Assembly (NCBI RefSeq): GCF_012273895.1
Contig: NC_052111.1
Span: forward strand, 1,054,001-1,118,000
From: Zerene cesonia
Lineage: Eukaryota > Arthropoda > Insecta > Lepidoptera > Pieridae
Direction: 5' to 3'
DNA: 64,000 bases
This document shows positions 37,200 to 49,535 of this stretch, one piece after another. Positions within the stretch are counted from its first letter, which is position 1, and the number at the start of each line of letters is the position of its first letter. A program made the translations under genes and the position numbers. The notes beneath the pieces were generated by a model. That model worked only from the letters and a program-made list of their open reading frames with translations. It was not told where the DNA came from and searched no databases.

Positions 37200-37400
37200 A
37201 TAGATAGATTGGATTGAATTAGAGACCACCAAATGGCCGCCTAAGGAAAAGCCGTCCATCCGTTTCTTGCAAAAGATACTGGTTGTTGAACTGAATAAAA
37301 TTGGCCTGTCATGGCAAAAGGCTGAAACAAAAGCCCAAGATCGTAGTTTACTAAGGCATAGGGCCTAGGGCTTGTCGAGGAGTTAAAGGAACAATCATCA
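37200..37400 (+). pseudogene. Relic of a non-LTR retrotransposon ORF2 C-terminus
   Basis: Translation with stops and frameshifts recalls the conserved tail after reverse transcriptase (a GRPKKRW-like block, then SWQKAETKAQDR). Too short and broken to place in a clade. Confidence 0.35.
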
Positions 37401-37754
37401 TACATTATAGATGGCTGTAGTATTTAAAACTTGGTGAAAATATAAGATACGAAATTGGAAAAAAGACAGACTCTACTTTTTTGTTTAAGGGGCCTCCAAA
37501 CTCAAACTTCCTTTTAAATAGGTTTAAAGGTTGTTTTAAGGCTTATTTACGATTTGATCAAAACAAATTGCAGCCATTAGGAAGCCCCACAAGTCCAGAA
37601 GCCCGGGGCGCACCGCCGCCTATAAGTCGACAGAAAACACCCACCAGGCTGAACAATGTAAGTTGTGGTCACATACAATAGGTTGTGCATACGCCAACTT
37701 ATATTTAAAAACGATCTGTAGCTTAAGTTTACATGTAACAACCATTTGTGATCC

Positions 37755-37797
37755 TTAAAAAATAAAAATAAAATAAAATAAAATAAAATAAAAATAG
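37755..37797 (+). repeat. (AAAAT)n simple repeat
   Basis: Runs of AAAAT and AAATA units, seen directly. Confidence 0.85.
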
Positions 37798-38776
37798 AAA
37801 ATTCTCATCACGTGTAACACTTTTTGTTATGGCACAATTTTTATATCTCTTATAGTGTAGGTGGTCTGTTGTGGTTCTGCATCAGATGTTTTGTTTCCCG
37901 AAATAAATTATAGCCTATGTGTTGCCCAGACTTAATACCAATGCAACAAAAACCTTTCAATCAAATCCAGAGTCCAGTAGTTCTAGAGATTAGCGTGTAC
38001 AAAGAAAAGGACCAACAGACACCTTTTTTTTGGATTCGTACTCTACTACTGTTATATTCAAAACCCCCTACAATTATTATTTTTTTTTTTCTTTTGTTAA
38101 TATCAATGTAGAGATATCGTTTTTTTCTACTCTTTTAGAGTACATAGACTATAAATGTCATAGATAATAGGTACTATATCTATAAAAATATATTATACCT
38201 ATATTGTTTTCTTTTAGTTGTCATTTCGAAATTTGTTTGTTGTGTTTCAAGTTTTATTATTCAATTTAAAATATTTGTTATTTATGAATGAGATAAATGT
38301 TGAGAATATTTTAGAGGTTTTTATATATTTCTTTGTAATTCCATATAAAAGAGCAAAATAGACTTAGGAAATTGAATGACATCATTCTTAATCTGTGGTG
38401 TAGACTGTTTATAATCATTGTTTTTAAAAACGCTTTCAGATATCTTCAATCTTCATTCTTGAAATCCTGAGACCGTGTCAAATTAGAATAGTTTTTTCAA
38501 AACGAATGTATCGAACGCTGAGTTATTTTTTTGTTATAAAAAGCTATGTATTTTAAACAGTTAAAATCTAACTAATGACAAAAATATTTTCTGGGATAAC
38601 TTTACCTTTCTAAACAACGAATGAAAATACTGGGTCACCCTTGATCATGAGTAACAACTGCCTTATACAGAAAACCTTATTATAATTGGTTGTATCATTG
38701 CCAATGAATGAAAAATCAACTATATTATTGCTATTATTTCTGTATAACAAAGTCCTCGTAAAAGTTTTCTTTAAAA

Positions 38777-40551
38777 ATGTGTGAAATTATACAAGCACTC
38801 AGAGACCCACTCAAAGATATAGAAAGCGAATATGTACAGAATACAGAAGATATTTATAAAGCTGCTCAACCTACATTATCAGACATGCCAGTTGAGGTAG
38901 TTATTTTTTTTTTTCTTCCAACATAATTGCTTATTTGATAATAACTACAAATCTTTTTGCAGATAATTTTAAAAATATGTTCTTTCTTGGATTCACACTT
39001 TTTAAAGTATACATTTAGTAAGGTCTGTACAAGGTTTGAGGATATATTGGCTGATGATCATCTATGGAAGTATTGGGTAAATAACAAAATGAATGGTTGT
39101 TTTCCTGCTCTACCCAATTTGAAAATATGGGATGAAGCACAAATTGATTGGGAGGAAGTATGTGTTGAAATAGATTCTGAGAAAAAGAAATGGACTGATA
39201 TTGAAAATACAACACAACACCTAATTGTAAAGGATGTTCACTATGCTTCTGTTGATGCAGTGCTCTTGTTAAATGTAGGTAATTATGATTTAAAAACATT
39301 TATTAAATTATGTATATATGTATATAAATTAATTTGTTTTTTTAGGAATTAATGTATGTCTTTGTGCTTATAACTAAAAAACTTACTTTAGTTTATGTTT
39401 TCAAATCAATGATTTTAATGCATTAATTTAATCTCTTATACTAGAAAGGTGAGACATGTATATCTGGTGGAAGAGATAGAAGTTTGGCAATGTGGAACAT
39501 TCCCGAGATGAAATCTAATGTGGATAACAAGCCTACAAAAATGAGACATGACGCTCATGCTGGATGGGTTTGGGATCTTGCTGCTGACAATACAGACTGT
39601 GCTACAATTGTATACTCTGCATCTTGGGACAATACTGTCAAAGCATGGGATTTAGGTGCTGAATTTTCTTGTGTAGAAACCTTTAGGTAATTTTTGTTTA
39701 ATTGAATTGTCAATATTGCCCTAATTATTGTAGTTAGTGGTATAATTGTCTGCTATTTCTGAAGCATTCTCAAATATTTTGAATATCTTTTAGGTGTGGT
39801 ATGACTGCTTTATCTGTTGTAGCATGGGATAAAATTGTAATGGCTGGACTATATTCAAATAAAGTGCTGTCTTTTGACTTACGATCAGGACCAAACCCAA
39901 TAAGTTTTTATAAACCCCATAAAGGACCAATTTTAGCTCTAAGTGCACATAAAAACATGGTTGCATCTGTGAGTGAAGACAAGACATTAGCAATTTGGGA
40001 TAAAGTTGCAGGGAAAATTATAAAACACAACATAAAGATACCTAAAGAAAAACAGTACCCTGTGTGTGTTAATTGGAATTCATCAGCAATATACATAGGT
40101 GATTCTACAGGTTCACTTCACATTTTTAATCCTGAAGATTTTGCATATGTTAGGTCTCATGAAATTTGGAAGGAAACTCCAATTGTTGAACCATCCCATA
40201 AAATTGCTGGTTGCTATCAAAGTAAGGGAAATATGATTCTGTGCTCAGATCAAGGAGAAATTAAATTTTTGTATAATTGTTATCCTCCCCAGGAATATAG
40301 TAGTATTAAAACAACTACTGTTGATGTAACAAAGGTAGGTAAATAAAAGTTGACATCAGTTCAATATTTTTTTATTGGTTTGAGTTTAAATCTATTTTTA
40401 ATGTGATCAAATAATTTATTTTGATTAAAATCAATTCTTTATTATTTTACAGTTACAATATCAAAATGGTATTTTAGCAGTTGGGACCTGTGATAATGCA
40501 TTAGAATTTTGGATTCCAAACGAGAAACTATCATCATCATCAGACATATGA
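38777..40551 (+). CDS. Fbxw9: F-box and WD40 repeat protein 9
   Basis: Likely substrate adaptor of an SCF (SKP1-CUL1-F-box) ubiquitin ligase. Five exons join in phase: 38777-38896, 38963-39274, 39445-39686, 39794-40334 and 40453-40551, giving 437 residues. The F-box spans about residues 35-75 (LSDMPVEIILKICSFLDS, CTRFEDILADDHLWKYW). The region before the propeller has WEEVCVEIDSEKKKW and VHYASVDAVLLLN, characteristic of FBXW9. Six to seven WD-like repeats follow: GGRDRSLAMW, SASWDNTVKAWDL, KVLSFDLRSG, SVSEDKTLAIWDK, DSTGSLHIFNP, and a last one ending EFWIP. The stop TGA follows SSSSDI. A candidate polyadenylation hexamer is near 41041. Confidence 0.88.
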
Positions 40552-40837
40552 ATTTTATAATATAAATTATATTTATAGTTGTAATACTAAACTTTGGTTT
40601 TATAGTTGAGAATCTAACCAGATTTAACTTTAATGACTTTTAACTGTTAATGACTTAATTTATGTTAAATATTGTTATTTTATTAAGATTGTCAATTTAG
40701 TATCACATCAATTTGAAGATGTTTAAAACCAAAATGACCTGAACTTAAAATCTTAAAAATGTCTTTAATCAAAACTTGCATTTATTTATTGAACTAGGCT
40801 TTTCAAATATTCGTTTGAATTGGCAGTTTGTATATGA

Positions 40838-40992
40838 CTGAAGATTATGGTCCTGTGATTAACAGCATCATAAAGTAAGGCCAAATTTCTTTTCAATTAA
40901 TTAAATGTATTTTATGGAGTCACTAATTTATGAATTTTGCAATGTTTTCAATTACAGGTGCACAGATTCAATGAAGAAAAACGTAACATTGT
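40838..40992 (+). CDS. Possible spliced micro-ORF downstream of Fbxw9
   Basis: ATGACTGAAGATTATGG starts a small frame that ends at a GTAAGG donor (40875). A TTTTCAATTACAG acceptor (exon from 40958) restores the frame, giving about 25 codons before TGA. An AATAAA near 41041 follows. The intron would be 83 bp. The peptide has no recognisable family or membrane segment. It may be only part of the Fbxw9 3' region. Confidence 0.2.
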
Positions 40993-41049
40993 GATACTAT
41001 ATTTTTTATTTAGTTATTAAAATTAATTTGTTGTAATTTAAATAAATTC

Positions 41050-42050
41050 TAAAATTAACATATATCTCGAGGATGACTTCTTATGACTGACTACTTTTAT
41101 ATTGTTGGAGCTCAAAATTTACACTGCACATAGTATTTTTTTGTAAGATTAAATATTTACTGAGAAGTTATGAGAATAATGTATTTTTAGTTGTCTTACA
41201 AAGCAGGTCTTATAGAGTTTCACAGTTTACAGCAAGGCAATATTTCTCAAAAAGTTAGTGGATGATTTATATTTATAATTATTTTAGTTGGAGCGCCTTC
41301 GTGAAATGATTAAGAAAATATGGTGTATACTATGTTTTCTAAATTCAAGTGAAAGTTAGACTTTTTTTGATAGAATTGTAAATGAAAGCCCTCCAACATA
41401 AGCAATTCCTTTTATTTAATACTAAAGTTACCTTATTATTTATAATAGCTAGCTTTTATCTAACTCACTTCAATACTTTAAAATGGTTTTATTGAACCGG
41501 AAACAATTAAGAATACTCATTGTTACATGCATAGCTACACTGACGACAGTTTATAAAATTAATTTTGAATGATATAAGCTATCTATTTTTGTTCGGTTAA
41601 TAGTAATATATTCAACATGAAATAATAACGTGTTTACATTAAATAAAGATGGTATAAAAATGGTTATTAGGTTAAAGAATTATTACAATATGATGTTCAC
41701 ACGTTCAAACAAATTTCATACCTATTAATGCATTGTGTTTAATGATCGTTCTTATTGTGAAATCGTTCTTAATGTCACGATAGCCAGCAACGTCGGTGGT
41801 TTTAATGCGAAAGCATAATGAAATGTATTTTCGAACGTACCTATAGTCTTTTAATTTAAACAGCTAAGTCAATTTTAATCTTTGTCTAATTTGCCGAGTT
41901 GCGCTTGAAGTGGTATTCTACGGTGGTATTATACTATGATTGTAACGTTGTACAATTTGTATGAAATAACTTATTAAAATCTCGGCTTTCAAATGCGTTT
42001 AATTTTGATTTTTTTTTTATTTGTTTTATTAATTCGAGTACGCAGAAGAC
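41050..42050. other. Intergenic spacer
   Basis: AT-rich sequence with no coding potential and no recognised repeat until the LINE-like copy at 42055. Confidence 0.4.
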
Positions 42051-42054
42051 CGGA

Positions 42055-42295
42055 AATAGTATAATGTTGTGTTTCGTTCGGTGAGTGTGGGAACCGGAGA
42101 CCCTATTCCCTTTCCTTATCCTTCCCACTCCTTTCCTTTATTCCTCTCGTCAATCATTTTTTTATCCCTTTCTAATTTGAAGTCGGCAATCCGTTTGTAG
42201 AGGCGTAAGGTCTGCAATCGAATCGGCTCCAAATGTTCATAGGCGGTGGTTGGTCGCATACCATCAGGCGAATCACCACCTCAGTTGCCCGCCCG
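42055..42295 (+). repeat. LINE-like dispersed repeat, longer copy
   Basis: GTTTCGTTCGGTGAGTGTGGGA, then CCTTTCC-rich sequence and GGCGGTGGTTGGTCGC, ACCATCAGGCGAATCACCAC. The same order of blocks is at 52450-52770, and in a more decayed copy at 59335-59640. Confidence 0.65.
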
Positions 42296-42617
42296 CATAA
42301 AAATGATCCCTAAAAATTATTAGCCTAATTTTGAAAGTGTAAGTATAAAAGTAAGTTTAGTTGTAGTAGTGTAGTAAATACATGATTTGTGATTTCGCAC
42401 GCCACCTAATGTGCTTAGATAGCGGGTTTTCACGGCAAAAACTAAGTTCACACTTACATGTTTGCAATGACCCTTGCACACATTGATCAAGTAGACGTGA
42501 TGTTTGAGGTACTTTGACGAAAGTTCCTGAAGTGTTCCGTGATGTGGGCAGGTCGTCTAATTTCAAGATAGAGATCAAATTGCTTTAATAATATAGATTT
42601 AAAAGACCATATGACTT

Positions 42618-42828
42618 ATATTGACCGCCCCCTTGGTAGTGTTGGAAACACGTGTGTAGAACCAGGTTCGATTCCCAGTTGGGACTCGCAAAAAAAAGTC
42701 TCGTCCTGGCTAGACACAGAAGGCTGATCACCTACCTACTTGTCCATAAAAAAAAAATCAGTGAAACAGGTGTATACAATCTGCCCCATAGAGGCTTGTG
42801 GGAACTTGTGGACCCGGAACTTTATTTT
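42618..42828 (+). mobile_element. tRNA-derived SINE with target-site duplication
   Basis: tRNA-like head with A-box region TTGGTAGTGTTGG and B box GGTTCGATTCCCA. The body reads TAGACACAGAAGGCTGATCACC and the end CATAGAGGCTTGTGGGAACT. Flanked by ATATGACTT at 42609-42617 and 42829-42837. The body matches the copy at 10112-10320. Confidence 0.8.
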
Positions 42829-43298
42829 ATATGACTTTAAAAGTTTCTGTTCATTACCTATGTACATAATTACTAATTAGGTATAATAGATTGGAACAAA
42901 TTTAATTGTACCTACCGGTCCAATAATTTGTCATTCATTTAAAAACATTTTGTACATTATCTCTTATTTTCGTTATTATACCATATCTTACATTAAAATT
43001 AATTAAATGTTTTATTTAAATTCAGGTCTACACAAATATCGAAGTAATAATATATTCATATAAATATAGATAATAACCAGTCCGTATACAGATAATAAAG
43101 TCACAACTGGCATTCAGCATGAGCCCAAGGCCACGTTTAAAAAGTAAATACGTTTAAAAAATGGCTGAATTATTGTATATCTGTCAAATTCAGTGAAATT
43201 CCTTTTTATTTTCGCTATGGCCCAAGTTTAGTGTGTCAATGTATTTAATGAATAGTGCCTATTTTATTAACATATAGATGCATATATAAAATTTCATG

Positions 43299-46261
43299 AT
43301 GAACGGCTTAAGTTTTAGTGAATTATGTTGCTTGTTTTGTTGTCCGCCATGCCCAGGAAAAATTGCAGCTAAGCTTGCCTTTCTGCCCCCTGAGCCCACG
43401 TATGCATTTACACCTGACGAAACAGGATCGAAATTCTCCTTGACGCTCACAGACAGAGCAGAATGGCAGTATTCAGAACGGGAAAAAGAAAATATAGAGG
43501 GGTTCTACTCGAGAACATCTAGAGGGAACAGAATTGCTTGTCTCTTTGTTCGCTGCAGTCCTAATGCTCGTTTCACGATATTGTTTTCACATGGGAATGC
43601 TGTAGATCTGGGACAAATGAGTAGTTTTTATTTAGGTTTAGGCACTAGAATAAATTGTAACATATTCAGTTATGACTACTCTGGATATGGTGTGAGTGGA
43701 GGTAAACCGTCGGAGAAAAACTTATATGCAGATATTGATGCTGCATGGCAGGCTTTAAGGACTCGTTATGGCATAAGTCCTGAGAACATCATTCTTTATG
43801 GCCAAAGTATTGGTACTGTGCCAACAGTAGATCTGGCTGCTCGTTATGAAGTTGGAGCAGTGGTGCTTCACTCACCACTCATGTCTGGCATGCGAGTCGC
43901 CTTTCCTAATACAAAGAGGACATGGTTTTTTGATGCATTTCCAAGGTAATTGCCTTCCTTTTATTTTACATATTATTATGTACATGAGTCATTATTATCA
44001 TTCAGGAAGTTACAACATATAATGCACTGCATACAAAAGCATAAAAACAGTAAAATGAGGAAATCATGATAAACATAAGTGACTAATTATAGATTGTGTT
44101 GAATATTGTCAATCATAGAATGTGTTTTATGGGAAAATTCAATCAGTATTATTTTGATTAACAAAACTTCTTCATCTTATTTTTATGTAGGTTAGGTCTT
44201 TCAAATTGAATTTGCCTTTAAATACCAACCTGTATTTATGTTAAATTGAAATTAGAAAATTAAAGGAAGAAGTAAAATTTCAAAAATAAGGACTATGATA
44301 AAGCTTTCGGATGCATCAAAGAAAATTTTTACATTTTAAATTGTTTACATTCTACTAGCACACCCCAGTTAGTGCTTGGGTAGTCATTTATTGTAATTGA
44401 AATATTATAAACTATTCTATGACTATTTTAGAGTGTCTAACACATGGTGTACAAGATTTGATTTTTATTTTAGTTATTTATTTATTTATTAACACTATTG
44501 TACAATGCACATAAATATAAAAGTTAACAAAAACAAATAACTAATATCTATTGTTCAATTTGGCGGCCTTTAAATCGCTTAGAAGCGATTTCTTCCAAGC
44601 AACCTAGGGATATAGGAAATATATTTGTTGAATAGTGAAGGAGTCCATCGTGGACAAACAATGTGTTACATTTTTCATATTTATTAAGATAAAATGTGTC
44701 TTTATAATCAAATGAGGACTGTAGCAAACACAAAATATAATTATATTTATGGCTGTAATCTGCTAATATACAGATATTTTACATTCATGTAAAATTGACT
44801 CTCATTTTCTCTCACATACATTTAGAATTTCTTCAAGATTGGTCAAGCCGAAGCGTGCAATTCATGACTGTGCTTTGCAATAAAAATTATGTTGTCACAT
44901 TATAAAAGCTGTTAAAAGATTTTTTTCTCTGAATGTATAATATACTAGTCATTATCCCACAACATCTTAATAAATTTTCATGGTACAAACTTTCATCTGC
45001 TATTTTATCCCCTCGGGGATAGAATTGTTCAAAATCCTTTCTTAGTGGATGCCTATGTCATAACATATACCTGCATGCTAAATTTCAGCCCCATCAGTTC
45101 AGTGGTTTGGGCTGTGCATTGATAGATCAGTATGTCAGTCACCTTTGAGTTATATATAATAAATAGATGTATATATATAGATAATGTATTATACCAATTT
45201 TTTTTTTTCTGAATTGATAAATTTATAGTAAAACAAATTTGTGGAGAGTTGAGATTTGGCATCTTGATCATTCCATAGTATCCCTTCTAATATTATAAAG
45301 AAGCTTGTGGGGCATGGCTTTCCCCACATAGATAGGAGATAGCTTCAGACCTCAGACAGGATATGGGATAGTTTTTATATGCCAGTATGTACCATATATT
45401 ATATAACAATGCTAAAAATGTTTAAATAATGAAATCTCATATCAATGTTATATTTGAAGTGTAAATCATTAAAATTTTATTTGCAGTATTGACAAGATCC
45501 CCAAGGTAACCTCTCCAGTCCTTGTTATACATGGAACTGAAGATGAGGTCATAGACTTCTCACATGGTCTAGCAATTTATGAACGCTGTCCACGTGCTGT
45601 TGAACCATTATGGGTTGAGGTAATAAAATAATTTTACTGACCAGTTTAGTTTTTCCAATTTATCATCTCTTGCATATGCATGTGTAAGATGTTGATATAG
45701 CTTCAAAATTCAAAAATGGCTAGGCTGTTTTTTGTGTAGTTTGATTTTAGTCTCATATTAAACAGAACAAATTGAAGTTAAAAACATTTCATTGGACCAC
45801 ATCAAATTCATTCATCTGTTACTCATATAAAGGAAGTATATTCTTCCTATAGTATATACTATTTATACTCTTGTAGCAATTTAGTGTTAGTTTGGTTTTT
45901 TTTTCATTGAGAAAATCCAACAAACACTTAACTGTTGTAAGTCCATGGAACACATTGGAAAGTATATTTAGTTAAAAGTTTTTTAGAAATTAAAAACTTT
46001 TTAACAACACCTAGTGACCAGTGAGTCTCTCCGTGACCACACTCACTGTAAAGTGTTTGAAACGTCGGGTAATAATGTAATGAATAAATCGCGTTTAAAA
46101 TGCGTTAAAAAGTTTCTAAATGTATAAAACTCGCGTAAAATCAAACACAAGAAAATACTAAAAGATTTTTTTTGCAGGGAGCTGGACACAATGATGTTGA
46201 ACTTTTTAACCAATATCTCGAAAGACTGAAGCGGTTTGTTTCGGTAGAATTGCTCAACTGA
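43299..46261 (+). CDS. Abhd17: Alpha/beta hydrolase domain protein 17, protein depalmitoylase
   Basis: Membrane-anchored serine hydrolase that removes palmitate from proteins such as Ras and PSD-95 in mammals. Exons 43299-43945, 45487-45619 and 46178-46261 join in phase and give 287 residues. A preceding ATG at 43296 is in frame, but MNGLSFSELCCLFCCPPCPG is the family N-terminus, so 43299 is preferred. The Cys cluster at residues 9-18 is the palmitoylated membrane anchor. Catalytic triad: S170 in GQSIG, D235 in GTEDEVID, H264 in GAGHND. SHGNAVDLGQM lies near the oxyanion region. TGA at 46259-46261 follows ELLN and matches the family length. The next codons remain open in frame, see the separate entry for 46262-47978. 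Intron 1 holds several dispersed repeats. Confidence 0.93.
44467..44650 (-). repeat. Dispersed repeat with TTGGCGGCCTTTAAATCGCTTAG core
   Basis: TTATTAACACTATTGTACAATG, then ATTTGGCGGCCTTTAAATCGC and GCGATTTCTTCCAAGCAACC. This arrangement is common in lepidopteran genomes. Lies in Abhd17 intron 1. Confidence 0.5.
44945..45180 (+). repeat. RTE-like tail variant
   Basis: GGTACAAACTTTCATCTGC, CCCTCGGGGATAGAATTG, AAATTTCAGCCCCATCAG and GGTTTGGGCTGTGCATTG in order. It is related to the copy at 36925 through the ACAAACTTTCATC block. Confidence 0.5.
45981..46120 (+). repeat. Dispersed repeat with inverted ends, GTTTGAAACGTCGGGT core
   Basis: TTTTAGAAATTAAAAACTTTTTAAC at the left and GCGTTAAAAAGTTTCTAAA at the right form imperfect inverted ends. 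The core GTAAAGTGTTTGAAACGTCG is the complement of the copy at 21852-21933. Lies in Abhd17 intron 2, ending 57 bp before exon 3. Confidence 0.55.
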
Positions 46262-47978
46262 CAAAGACTGCCGGCCTCAGGCCATACTACTCAAGGTAAT
46301 TATTGTTTATGTTTGACCTCATACATTTTAGATATCATAAAGTCATAAGTTACATGTATATTCCTTTTGAAACAAATAGTTTGATTGAACTATGTAAATC
46401 TGTGACAGGTGAAGATCCAAATCCTGCTTCCACACTTAGCTCCGGGACTTCGAGTTCGGCGACAGAGAGACTCCTCTAGCTAGCGGGGGCCGGGCCCAGC
46501 CGGGCCGGCCCCAACAAAAACTCAGTTAATGGTTCTGCGAGTTCGCACAATCTCGATAAAAATATAGACAATAATGAGACTACTGCCGAGGCACGCAGTC
46601 CACGAGCGATAGCTCATAATATTAGTATCAATGTGACCGACGCAGACTCTCCGGTCGGAGTACGGAGGCGCATTCACTTGCGGTCCCTTAGTGACGTGAC
46701 TCCCGCGGGCCGCTCGCCCGGCGCGCGCGCTCGCTCGCACTCGGAGCGGCCCCGCGCCTCCCCCGCGCCNNNNNNNNNNNNNNNNNNNNNNNNNNNNNNN
46801 NNNNNNNNNNNNNNNNNNNNNNNNNNNNNNNNNNNNNNNNNNNNNNNNNNNNNNNNNNNNNNNNNNNNNNNNNNNNNNNNNNNNNNNNNNNNNNNNNNNN
46901 NNNNNNNNNNNNNNNNNNNNNNNNNNNNNNNNNNNNNNNNNNNNNNNNNNNNNNNNNNNNNNNNNNNNNNNNNNNNNNNNNNNNNNNNNNNNNNNNNNNN
47001 NNNNNNNNNNNNNNNNNNNNNNNNNNNNNNNNNNNNNNNNNNNNNNNNNNNNNNNNNNNNNNNNNNNNNNNNNNNNNNNNNNNNNNNNNNNNNNNNNNNN
47101 NNNNNNNNNNNNNNNNNNNNNNNNNNNNNNNNNNNNNNNNNNNNNNNNNNNNNNNNNNNNNNNNNNNNNNNNNNNNNNNNNNNNNNNNNNNNNNNNNNNN
47201 NNNNNNNNNNNNNNNNNNNNNNNNNNNNNNNNNNNNNNNNNNNNNNNNNNNNNNNNNNNNNNNNNNNNNNNNNNNNNNNNNNNNNNNNNNNNNNNNNNNN
47301 NNNNNNNNNNNNNNNNNNNNNNNNNNNNNNNNNNNNNNNNNNNNNNNNNNNNNNNNNNNNNNNNNNNNNNNNNNNNNNNNNNNNNNNNNNNNNNNNNNNN
47401 NNNNNNNNNNNNNNNNNNNNNNNNNNNNNNNNNNNNNNNNNNNNNNNNNNNNNNNNNNNNNNNNNNNNNNNNNNNNNNNNNNNNNNNNNNNNNNNNNNNN
47501 NNNNNNNNNNNNNNNNNNNNNNNNNNNNNNNNNNNNNNNNNNNNNNNNNNNNNNNNNNNNNNNNNNNNNNNNNNNNNNNNNNNNNNNNNNNNNNNNNNNN
47601 NNNNNNNNNNNNNNNNNNNNNNNNNNNNNNNNNNNNNNNNNNNNNNNNNNNNNNNNNNNNNNNNNNNNNNNNNNNNNNNNNNNNNNNNNNNNNNNNNNNN
47701 NNNNNNNNNNNNNNNNNNNNNNNNNNNNNNNNNNNNNNNNNNNNNNNNNNNNNNNNNNNNNNNNNNNNNGCACGTGCCCGCCGCGCTCGCCGCGCGCCGC
47801 CCGCTCGCCGCGGCCGTCGCCCGCGCGCCTGGCGCCGCGCGCGCCGCTCCGCGCGCACTCGGACGACGAGGAGCGCCCGCGCCGCCTCTACAAGTCCGCC
47901 TCACAAAAAATCATTTGCTCGTCCGTAGAGCGCGACCCCGCGGCGACCGCCGACCCCCTGCTCGAAACGACGTGCTAA
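46262..47978 (+). other. Coding-like in-frame extension after the Abhd17 stop
   Basis: After TGA (46259) the frame stays open as QRLPASGHTTQ to a GTAATT donor at 46296. A CTGTGACAG acceptor (exon from 46409) keeps the same phase and reads GEDPNPASTLSSGTSSSATE before TAG at 46477. The frame then reopens (PNKNSVNGSASSHNLDKNID, RRRIHLRSLSDVTPAGRSPG) to the N gap. After the gap a frame rich in R, S and P runs from the gap edge to SDDEERPRRLYKSASQKIIC and TAA at 47976-47978. No in-frame ATG precedes the gap, so it must be reached from upstream or be non-coding. Options are stop readthrough, or alternative splicing from a GTAGAA donor at 46244 to a CTCTAG acceptor ending 46479, which would skip both stops in phase. 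Confidence 0.45.
46770..47769. other. Assembly gap, 1000 N
   Basis: Run of N inside extremely GC-rich, Arg/Ser/Pro-coding sequence downstream of Abhd17. Confidence 1.
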
Positions 47979-49535
47979 TTCAATTTTATATCGACTTATT
48001 CAATGTGATCTATTCGATGCTATGTGACTTGTGACTCCGTTTCGTTACGTGTTCGGTATGCGTGTTTGTTTCACTTTCGATGTATGAGTATTATTAGTAC
48101 GAATTTTGTATCCCTCTAGTTGTAAGGTTTCAAAATTATAAATGTACCATATTCGATTATTATAGCGAAGTTACGTGTTATGATAATATGGATGTTTTAT
48201 GATATTCTTTGAATTTTGAGGTTGTGCATAATCTGATGGCTGAATGTGTACTGATGACTGCATTTTAAATACATATAAATATAGGTATTATAAATAATTT
48301 GTAGCTTTTAATCACGACCATGTTCTTGTAAATGACATTTTGCTAGTTCCTATGTTATTTTACACCTTTATAACCCAACGCACATTCAAATAAGTCAACT
48401 TTTCGAAAATGTGGAGAATTTATTTTGAATTTTTAACTGCTATGTCTAATAAATATAATTGTGTATACATAAATTTATACTGTAATTATAATAGTTTTTA
48501 TAATGAACTGGAGAAAAGGCATTAATTAGCACAATTCATTTAATACATAAAATTTTATTATATAACAATATTATTTTATCAAGTATTACAACTTAAGAGA
48601 TCTTTTATGTATTTAGTAAAGTAAATGAGTGGCTTATTATTTTTATTAAAAGTTTATTGTAAATTAATTTAATTCCAAAATGATTTCCCAATGTGGGCTT
48701 CCAAAACAATGTATATTCAGATTATTTAAATTTTCCTTTAACTGTACGAAGTTTCAGTCATATAGTAGTTTTGGCGGCTATTATTATTTAATTGTAAGGA
48801 ACATATCATCAAAATATTATAAAAACGGAAAAATAACAATTCTAAATGCAGTTGTATTTTATATAACAGCTCTTTTTAGTTAGACATACTGAAGTTATTA
48901 TAAACTGTATATTATTTCCAAGATTTATAGAAATTATCGTAGTTATATTCACTTAAATAATAAGTTAAATCCTATAAATGCCAATACTTAATCTCACGTT
49001 CAACACATTATATAATAATTTAAAATTTAAATAAATTACATATACTTACAACAGCTTTTACTTTAAAACTTAGAGAAGCTAATTGATTGATACAGGTATC
49101 TAAGTGCCATTGTAGAGGTACATGCATGATTTGCTATCTTGGTACTTAAAAGAAAATATACAAAAAAAATTAAACTATTTAACCTTATTTATTTTATGGG
49201 TGTTAAAGAATTAGGGATACATTTATTTTCTTCATAGCTATATTTATCTGTCGTTTCTTTATATGGACTTGAATGACGTTTAAAAAGTGTAGGTACCAAA
49301 CTATTTGAATCTTATAAACAACTTCAAAATTAAATGCGACTTTTAGAGACTGCAATCTCAAAATATGATGTAATGAATGTTAAGTATGTTAATTTAATAA
49401 ATTTAAGTGCACATATCCTTAAGAATTATTTGAATGAAACCCTTATATCCTTATATTAAACCCACACTAAACTAATAGAACCAAATAGAATGCAGCATTA
49501 AAGCTGATTTATCTAAACATATTGGTGAACTATTA
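47979..49535. other. Convergent 3' flanks of Abhd17 and Ldah
   Basis: AT-rich, non-coding by eye. An AATAAA (GTCTAATAAATATAATTG) near 48446 is a candidate plus-strand polyadenylation signal. Confidence 0.4.
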
